A stretch of DNA of 19,797 nucleotides from VRUE01 sp036376775 (lineage in GTDB: Bacteria > Actinomycetota > Thermoleophilia > Solirubrobacterales > 70-9). Under the pieces are notes generated by a model, which did no database searches, was not told the DNA's origin, and was given only the letters and a program-made list of their open reading frames with translations. The translations under genes were made by a program, and so were the position numbers. Of this stretch, positions 13,261-19,797 are shown one piece after another (the stretch's first letter is position 1; every line of letters starts with the position of its first letter). The stretch covers positions 1 through 19,797 of the forward strand of contig DASUZP010000131.1 in assembly GCA_036376775.1 (NCBI GenBank), in the 5' to 3' direction.

Positions 13261-13368
13261 CCCACCCGGTAGGGCTTTCACTTAACTTTTTCGGTGGGTC
13301 GCGGTAGGGCTGACGCCCAAGGGTCAGTGACGAAAAAGTACAAGACGTTCCAGCCCTACCGGGATAGG
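13261..13368. repeat. 108-bp palindromic element, left copy
   Basis: About 90% identical by hand alignment (roughly nine substitutions and two single-base indels in 108) to the reverse complement of 15390-15497. The element is internally palindromic. The outer arms are CCCGGTAGGGCT (13265-13276) and AGCCCTACCGGG (13352-13363), the inner arms ACTTTTTCG (13285-13293) and CGAAAAAGT (13331-13339), and the core arms CTGAC/GTCAG (13310-13314 with 13323-13327). It fills the gap between the converging NlpC/P60 and flavin-oxidase-family genes. It could be a REP- or MITE-like element or a two-way transcription terminator. Confidence 0.85.
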
Positions 13369-13371
13369 CGC

Positions 13372-14022
13372 TCAGGTTCGGGCGCTTGCGAGGTCGGTCA
13401 GGTAGCTGGGGCGCTCGATGCCGGGGAGTAGGCGGTCGTCGGGCTTGGGTGAGCTGGCGGCGATTCGGAGGCCTATGGTGCCTGCCCAGACCGGTAGGTC
13501 GTAGTCCTCCTCGTCGTCGAGGGGGCCGCCGGTGCGGATCTTTGCTGAGGCTTCCGCGAGCGGCAGGCGCAGCACCGCCGTGCCCTTCAGCTCCTGCGCG
13601 GTGGGCAGGCGAGCGTCTCCCCAGCGGCCCGGTACGAGCTTCTCGGTGAAGGCTTTGAGCGCCTCGCGTTTGGCGTCGGGGGAGTCGATCTTCTCGGCTT
13701 GGCCGAAGACGACGACGGAGCGGTAGTTGACCGAGTGGTGGACGGCGGAGCGGGCGAGGACCAGGCCGTCGAGCAGGGTCGCGGTCAGGCAGATCTCCGC
13801 CTGCTCGGCCCGGCGCAGCGTCGGGCTTGCCGCCGAGCCGTGGATGTAGAGCCACTCGCCGGCGCGTGCGTGCAGGGTGGGGGTGACGACGGGGTGCCCG
13901 GCCGCAGCGACCGTGCCGATGTGGGAGACGATCGCCTCGTCGAGGATCGCCTCGACCGCCTCGCGCTCGTAGCTGGCGCGGCTGGGCATCCTCGTCACTC
14001 TGGTTCTCGGCTTCGCCGCCAT
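13372..14022 (-). CDS. Pyridoxamine 5'-phosphate oxidase-related flavin protein (PF12900 type)
   Basis: A 216-residue split-barrel flavoprotein of the Nim/PPOX-like group. Characteristic segments are YEREAVEAILDEAIVSHIGTVAAAGHPVVTPT (about 18-49), LYIHGSAASPTLRR (57-70), LLDGLVLARSAVHHSVNYRSVVVFG (83-107), and the C-terminal EASAKIRTGGPLDDEEDYDLPVWAG (157-181). The group binds FMN or related cofactors; true substrates are mostly unknown. It is divergent from a MocR regulator with 44 bases between starts, a common way for a MocR gene to sit next to its target. No clear ribosome-binding site is seen. Both neighbours at its 3' side end in the 108-bp element. Confidence 0.88.
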   Translation of the reverse strand: MAAKPRTRVTRMPSRASYEREAVEAILDEAIVSHIGTVAAAGHPVVTPTLHARAGEWLYIHGSAASPTLRRAEQAEICLTATLLDGLVLARSAVHHSVNYRSVVVFGQAEKIDSPDAKREALKAFTEKLVPGRWGDARLPTAQELKGTAVLRLPLAEASAKIRTGGPLDDEEDYDLPVWAGTIGLRIAASSPKPDDRLLPGIERPSYLTDLASART

Positions 14023-14038
14023 CGTATCCCCTGGGATT

Positions 14039-14052
14039 CTGTTACAGTACAG
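14039..14052. promoter_or_regulatory. Candidate MocR operator in the divergent gap
   Basis: CTGTTACAG (14039-14047) is palindromic around its central T and is followed directly by a second TACAG (14048-14052). The sites lie in the 44-base gap between the two divergent starts, where an autoregulating MocR protein would be expected to bind. Repeated CTGT/ACAG half-sites are compatible with GntR/MocR recognition. Binding is inferred. Confidence 0.4.
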
Positions 14053-14066
14053 ATCTGGCTACTGAG

Positions 14067-15386
14067 ATGACACAGTATCGAATTACCGGAGACGGCGCCG
14101 CCGAGATCGCCGCCAGCATCGAGCGCGGCATAGAGGATGGGGCACTGCGCCCGGGTGCTCCGCTGCCGGCGGTCCGTACGCTCGCCGCCGAGCTCGGCGT
14201 CAGCCCGACCACCGTCGCTGCCGCGTTCAAGGACCTGCGCTCGCGCGGTCTCGCCGTGACGCGATCGCGCAGCGGCGCCCAGGTCAGCTGGCGGCCCCCG
14301 GTGGCGGGGTCGTGGCTCGGCGCGGCGGTGCCCGCCGGCGTCCGTGACTTTGCGAGTGGCAATCCCGATCCGGACCTGCTGCCCGACCTGGCTCCGGTTT
14401 TGCGTCGGATCGAGCCGCCGCGCCAGCTCTACGGCGGCGAGCCGGCCGATCCCCGACTGCTCGAGTTGGCGCGGGCCGAGTTCGCCCAAGCCGGGATCGC
14501 CGCGGAGAACGTCGCCTTCGTGAATGGCGCCCTCGACGGGATCGAGCGCGCCCTGGCGGCGCATCTGCGACAGGGGGACGTGGTGGCGATCGAAGATCCG
14601 GGCTTCGCCGGGCTCTTCGACCTGCTGCGTGCGCTCGGACTCGCCCTGCGCCCGGTGGCGATCGACGCGAGGGGCATGGTTCCCTCGGCACTTGCCGACG
14701 CGCTTGACGAGGGTGCGAGCGCGGTGGTGATCAACCCCAGGGGCCAGAACCCGACCGGGGCATCGCTCGACGAGGAGCGTGCCATGGCGCTGAAGCACGT
14801 GCTCGACCGTCACCCCGAGGCGATGGTCCTCGAGGACGATCACCTCGGGCCGATCGCCGGCACGCCCCGTCTGACGCTGACCGCCGGCCGCCTTCGCTGG
14901 GCGGCGGCGCGTTCGCTGGCCAAGTCGCTCGGCCCCGACCTCCGCCTCGCTGTCCTCGCCGGCGACCCGCACACGATCAGCCGCGTACGCGGCCGCCAGG
15001 CCGTAGGCCCGGGCTGGGTAAGCCACCTGCTCCAGCGCACGGCAGCGGCGCTCTGGGCAGACCCAAAGATCGCGCGCAGCCTGGAGAAGGCCACCGCGAC
15101 TTACCGCAAGCGTCGCGAGACGTTCATCACCGCCCTCGCCGAGCACGGCATCGAGGCCCACGCCCCAAGCGGCCTAAACGTCTGGATCCCGGTCCCCGAC
15201 GAGACCAGCGCCGTGCAAGCTCTGCAGACCGAAGGTTGGGCAGTAGCGCCAGGAGCTCCATTCCGCCTCCAGGCCGAGCCGGCGATCCGAGTCACCATCA
15301 GCACCTTGCAAGCTGACGAGGCCAAGCCCCTGGCGGCGGCAATCGCCACAGCTCTCCGCCCGTCCCACCGGACCCGCTCCGCATAG
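14067..15386 (+). CDS. MocR-family regulator (GntR winged helix fused to class I aminotransferase)
   Basis: A 439-residue fusion. Residues 10-75 are a GntR winged helix (LRPGAPLPAVRTLAAELGVSPTTVAAAFKDL). After a short linker, an aminotransferase-like domain (about 95-430) binds pyridoxal phosphate through Lys286 in ARSLAKSLGPDLRLAV, with NPRGQNPTG at 223-231 and the cofactor-nitrogen Asp in VLEDDHLGP (about 257). MocR proteins sense PLP or an amino-compound adduct and control adjacent genes; the best known, PdxR, controls vitamin B6 synthesis. The neighbour here is the divergent flavin-oxidase-family gene, the likely target. The linker is short for the family. Catalytic residues look intact, so residual enzyme activity cannot be excluded. 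Confidence 0.92.
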   Translation: MTQYRITGDGAAEIAASIERGIEDGALRPGAPLPAVRTLAAELGVSPTTVAAAFKDLRSRGLAVTRSRSGAQVSWRPPVAGSWLGAAVPAGVRDFASGNPDPDLLPDLAPVLRRIEPPRQLYGGEPADPRLLELARAEFAQAGIAAENVAFVNGALDGIERALAAHLRQGDVVAIEDPGFAGLFDLLRALGLALRPVAIDARGMVPSALADALDEGASAVVINPRGQNPTGASLDEERAMALKHVLDRHPEAMVLEDDHLGPIAGTPRLTLTAGRLRWAAARSLAKSLGPDLRLAVLAGDPHTISRVRGRQAVGPGWVSHLLQRTAAALWADPKIARSLEKATATYRKRRETFITALAEHGIEAHAPSGLNVWIPVPDETSAVQALQTEGWAVAPGAPFRLQAEPAIRVTISTLQADEAKPLAAAIATALRPSHRTRSA

Positions 15387-15389
15387 AGA

Positions 15390-15497
15390 CCATCCGGGTA
15401 GGGGTGGAACGTCTTGTACTTTTTCGTCACCGACCCTTCGAGCGTCAGCACTACCGCGATCCACCGAAAAAGTTAAGTGGAAGCCCTACCGGATGGA
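15390..15497. repeat. 108-bp palindromic element, right copy (inverted)
   Basis: The reverse complement of this stretch aligns end to end with 13261-13368. Two blocks are identical: a 19-base run around CTTAACTTTTTCGG and a 26-base run around ACGAAAAAGTACAAG. The outer palindrome is less perfect here (GGTAGGGCT against ACCCCTACC). It lies between the converging MocR and metallo-beta-lactamase/rhodanese genes, whose stops are 114 bases apart, the same spacing as at the left copy. Confidence 0.85.
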
Positions 15498-15500
15498 ACC

Positions 15501-16892
15501 CTAGGCCGGCACCGCTCCGGTCTCCACCGGCCGCCCTTCGGACTGCCACGTTCCCACGCCCCCGCGGGCGACGTGAATCGTCTCGAACCCCTCGCGCTGC
15601 AGCACCGAAGCCGCGAGTCCACTCCGTTTGCCGCCCTTGCAGATCGTTGCCAGGGCACGGTCGCGGGGCAGCTCGTCGAGTCGCCGTGCGAGCTCGCCGT
15701 AGGGGATGTGGAGCGAGCCGGCGATGTGACCGCCGGCGTACTCGCCGGCGTCACGCACGTCGAGGACGAGCGGTGGCGCCGCGTCGTCCAGCAGCTCGGC
15801 GAGTCGCTCTGGGCCGATCGGCTCGATCCGCGCTACGGGACGCTCCTCCGCCCGCCAGGCGCTCATCCCACCACCGAGGAAACCGCGGACGCTCAGCCCG
15901 ACCGCGGCGAGCAGCTCCGCCGCCTCGAGCTCGTTGCCGTCCGAGGCGGCGACGACGACCACCTCACCGTCGGGAGGGACGACCTGGGCGACCTTGGTGG
16001 CGAAGCCGGTGTCGTAGGCCGAGGCGCTGATCGAGCCCGGAATGTGGGCCTCGTCGAACTGCTCGTTGGTGCGCGAGTCGACGGCGAAGGCGCCGGAGGC
16101 GATCGCCGCCTCGAAGCGGCGCGGCGTCAGCCGGGCGGGCGAGCCGATCGACTCGATCAGCGGGCCGCGATTGAGCTCGACGATGTGCTCGACGTTGGGC
16201 GGTCGCTGGCCCAGGCCGGCGACCGCGTCCTCGACGAACTCGGCCTCGTCGGCGAAGGCCAGCGCCCGGTTGTGGCGGCGCTCGAAGCCGATCGTCGAGG
16301 AGGTCTTGAGGTCGATGCCGGAGCTGCCGCAGAGCGAGCCGCCGAGGTGCCCGGGCCAGACCTCGACCTCGTCGGGCAGCGAGAGCAGCCGCTCGTGCAG
16401 CGAGCGGAAGATCCCGGCGGCGCCCTCGCGCGGCTCGACCGCGAGGTCGGGACGGGCGACGTCGCCGACGAAGAGCGAGTCGCCGCTCAGCACCGCGACC
16501 GGGTCGCCGCCGCGCTCGCTGTCGCGCAGCAGGAAGGAGGTGTGCTCGGGCCGGTGGCCGGGCGTGTGGATCGCTTCGATTGATACCCCACCGCCGAGCT
16601 CAAGCGTCCAGCCGTCGCCGAACGGCTTGTGCTCGTACTCGGCCCCGGCCAGCTCGTTGACGTGGATCGTCGCCCCGCTGGCCCGCGCCAGCCGTCCGTG
16701 GCCGGAGACGTGGTCGGCGTGGTTGTGGGTCTCCAGTACGTGCTCGATTCGCATGCCGTGTAGGCGGGCGAGGTTCACGTAGGGGTCGATGTCCCACTGC
16801 GGGTCGACCACGGCCGCGACTCCCGCGCTCGAGTCGCCGACCAGGTAGGAGGCGCAACCGAGATCCTCGTGGATTATCTGGCGGAAAAGCAT
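15501..16892 (-). CDS. Metallo-beta-lactamase fold / double rhodanese protein (persulfide dioxygenase-like)
   Basis: A 463-residue protein. The N-terminal MBL domain (1-240) carries THNHADH (His56, His58, Asp60, His61), His113 in TPGHRPEH, Asp138 in SGDSLFVGD and His182 in WPGHLGGSLCGSSG, the single-iron set of ETHE1-type persulfide dioxygenases. The first rhodanese domain (about 255-352) lacks the active-site Cys (the loop reads VVVVAASDGNELE). The second (about 362-460) keeps Cys418 in ATICKGGKRSG. Together they suggest oxidation of persulfide and sulfur transfer between thiosulfate, persulfide and sulfite, as in CstB-like enzymes. It is cytoplasmic. It is divergent from acetyl-CoA synthetase (76 bases). 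No strong ribosome-binding site precedes the ATG. Confidence 0.9.
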   Translation of the reverse strand: MLFRQIIHEDLGCASYLVGDSSAGVAAVVDPQWDIDPYVNLARLHGMRIEHVLETHNHADHVSGHGRLARASGATIHVNELAGAEYEHKPFGDGWTLELGGGVSIEAIHTPGHRPEHTSFLLRDSERGGDPVAVLSGDSLFVGDVARPDLAVEPREGAAGIFRSLHERLLSLPDEVEVWPGHLGGSLCGSSGIDLKTSSTIGFERRHNRALAFADEAEFVEDAVAGLGQRPPNVEHIVELNRGPLIESIGSPARLTPRRFEAAIASGAFAVDSRTNEQFDEAHIPGSISASAYDTGFATKVAQVVPPDGEVVVVAASDGNELEAAELLAAVGLSVRGFLGGGMSAWRAEERPVARIEPIGPERLAELLDDAAPPLVLDVRDAGEYAGGHIAGSLHIPYGELARRLDELPRDRALATICKGGKRSGLAASVLQREGFETIHVARGGVGTWQSEGRPVETGAVPA

Positions 16893-16968
16893 TTCTGCGG
16901 TCCGGTTTGCTTCGAATGGTTGAAGAGGTACCGTTCCGCCCAGACTAGCGGTCGAGAAAGGGGTTCGA

Positions 16969-18947
<1,979 letters not shown>

Positions 18948-18951
<4 letters not shown>

Positions 18952-19751
18952 GCCGAGCGCTCGTCGACCATTCGCTGCACGGCGAGCTCCAAGGCCTGCA
19001 GCTGTTCCTGGACGTTGCGCAGCTCGCGCAGCGCCACCTGCTCGGCGCTCGCCTCTGCCTCCAGCTCCGCCTCGACCTCGGCCAGTTCAGGGCTGAGGAA
19101 GCGCTGGGCGAAGGCGCCGGTGAGCAGGGCGACGAAGCCGATGCCGATGATCAGGATCACGGTGGAGACGATCTCGCCGCCGGTCGTGGTCGGGTAGATG
19201 TTGGAGCCAAGCGTCGTCATCGTCGTCACCGCCCAGTAGATCCCGTCCCAGTCGTTGAGGTGCTGGGAGCCCTTCTCGAAGGCGACGAAGAGGGCGCCGC
19301 CGCCGATCACGGTCAGCACGGCGAGGAACATCGCGTAATGCAGGCCCTGCAACGAGAAGACCTCGCGCGAGAGCTGGGCGAGGCGCAGGAGGCGCAGGAG
19401 GCGTAGCAGGCGCAGGACCCGCAGGCTCTGCAGGCCAGCCGGCAGAACCGGCGGGGTGAAGACGACGATGATCAGGTCCAGCGGGTGGTGCTTGAGCCAG
19501 GTCCCCCGTTCCGGCACGACCGAGAGCATCACGACGAGCTCGGGGAGGAAGGCGAGCCAGATGATCCAGTTGAGCGCCCGGGCGACGTCCAGCAGCCAGC
19601 CCCCCGGATGGGACTCGTTGATCGCCACGGCGGGAATCGTCAGTGCCGCCGCGATCAGCATCGGCGTGTTGAGGATTTCGGCGACGCGCGTGCTGCGCGC
19701 GTCCATCCCCGGCCCGTAGACCACGGGCTTCTCGGCAACCTCGGCGCTCAT
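18948..19751 (-). CDS. Six-segment voltage-gated-type cation channel with atypical pore
   Basis: A 267-residue membrane protein. Helices lie at about 31-46 (S1), 58-77 (S2), 88-100 (S3), 109-126 (S4, arginines at 111, 114, 117, 120 and 123), 137-157 (S5), a pore helix 168-180 and 193-216 (S6). A Glu/Ala/Leu-rich coiled coil (about 220-262) probably tetramerises it. The filter region reads TTMTTLGSNIYPTT, where K+ channels have TTVGYGD, so ion selectivity is uncertain. The ATG at 19751 is preferred over one at 19781 because GAAGGAG lies seven bases upstream. Ten residues would be added by the longer start. The gene converges on acsA with overlapping stops; upstream context is outside the window. 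Confidence 0.88.
19380..19417. repeat. Period-9 tandem repeat encoding the S4 helix
   Basis: Four imperfect 9-base units of the GAGGCGCAG type lie in tandem within the channel gene. On the coding strand they give the repeated Leu-Arg-Leu triplets of the voltage-sensor helix. The repeat follows from the protein pattern and highly uniform codon use; unit number could vary by slippage. Confidence 0.6.
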
Positions 19752-19797
19752 CCGCGTCTCCTTCGACGCCGTTTGCCGCACGCCTACCCGCCGTAGG

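Noticed and set aside
13261..15497. Insertion sequence or composite transposon
   Set aside because: No transposase or recombinase gene lies between the inverted elements and no obvious target-site duplication flanks them. Kept as a repeat pair instead.
15404..16030. Open frame starting inside the right 108-bp element, with a peptide similar to one read from the left element
   Set aside because: The shared peptide comes only from the shared DNA repeat; downstream the translation is Arg-rich noise antisense to the MBL/rhodanese gene.
16929..16934. TACCGT with TTGCTT upstream as the acsA promoter
   Set aside because: Several equally weak alternatives exist in the 76-bp gap, so no single promoter can be supported.

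Overview
The window is high-GC bacterial DNA with dense genes, many ATGA or TGATG overlaps, GTG starts, and -10-like hexamers (TAGGCT, TACTCT, TAGCGT, CATGAT) often placed 6-9 bases before a start codon. Codon use, gene families and the absence of outer-membrane genes suggest an actinobacterium, perhaps of the Thermoleophilia/Solirubrobacterales type. That placement is an inference from style, not from a marker gene. No tRNA, rRNA, CRISPR array, transposase or prophage gene is visible.

Left edge (1-1106): a DUF2294 gene converges with a small winged-helix gene. That gene has a long, highly structured 5' leader and is divergent from a small Cro/C1-type HTH gene. A 24-bp near-perfect palindrome lies between the two divergent genes.

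Potassium island (1141-9460): a continuous same-strand cluster encodes a complete Kdp system in an unusual form. The order is sensor histidine kinase (the C-terminal half of KdpD), KdpE, a 41-residue single-span protein, KdpF, KdpA, KdpC, KdpB, a stand-alone KdpD N-terminal sensor (KdpD + Usp domains), and a membrane-anchored Usp protein. KdpD is therefore split into two genes at opposite ends of the cluster, and kdpC precedes kdpB. Tandem GGGATCTTTA repeats before the structural genes are a good candidate KdpE operator. In the expected logic the sensor halves read K+ status, KdpE activates the promoter at about 2972-3048, and KdpFABC pumps K+ inward using ATP.

Middle (9470-13257): an FAD-dependent pyridine-nucleotide-type oxidoreductase, a SpoU/TrmH RNA methyltransferase, a small PLDc_N/SHOCT membrane protein followed by a strong hairpin terminator, and a secreted coiled-coil NlpC/P60 peptidoglycan hydrolase with an inverted repeat at its promoter.

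Repeat-bounded segment (13261-15497): a divergent pair, a PF12900-type flavin oxidase-family gene and a MocR (GntR-aminotransferase) regulator, is flanked by two inverted copies of a ~108-bp element that are ~90% identical. Each copy is itself palindromic, and each fills a convergent intergenic gap of exactly 114 bp. This is the most novel-looking structure in the window.

Right edge (15501-19751): a metallo-beta-lactamase/double-rhodanese protein (persulfide dioxygenase-like), divergent from acetyl-CoA synthetase. The latter converges, with overlapping stop codons, on a six-segment voltage-gated-type cation channel whose pore reads TTLGSNIYP instead of the canonical TTVGYGD.
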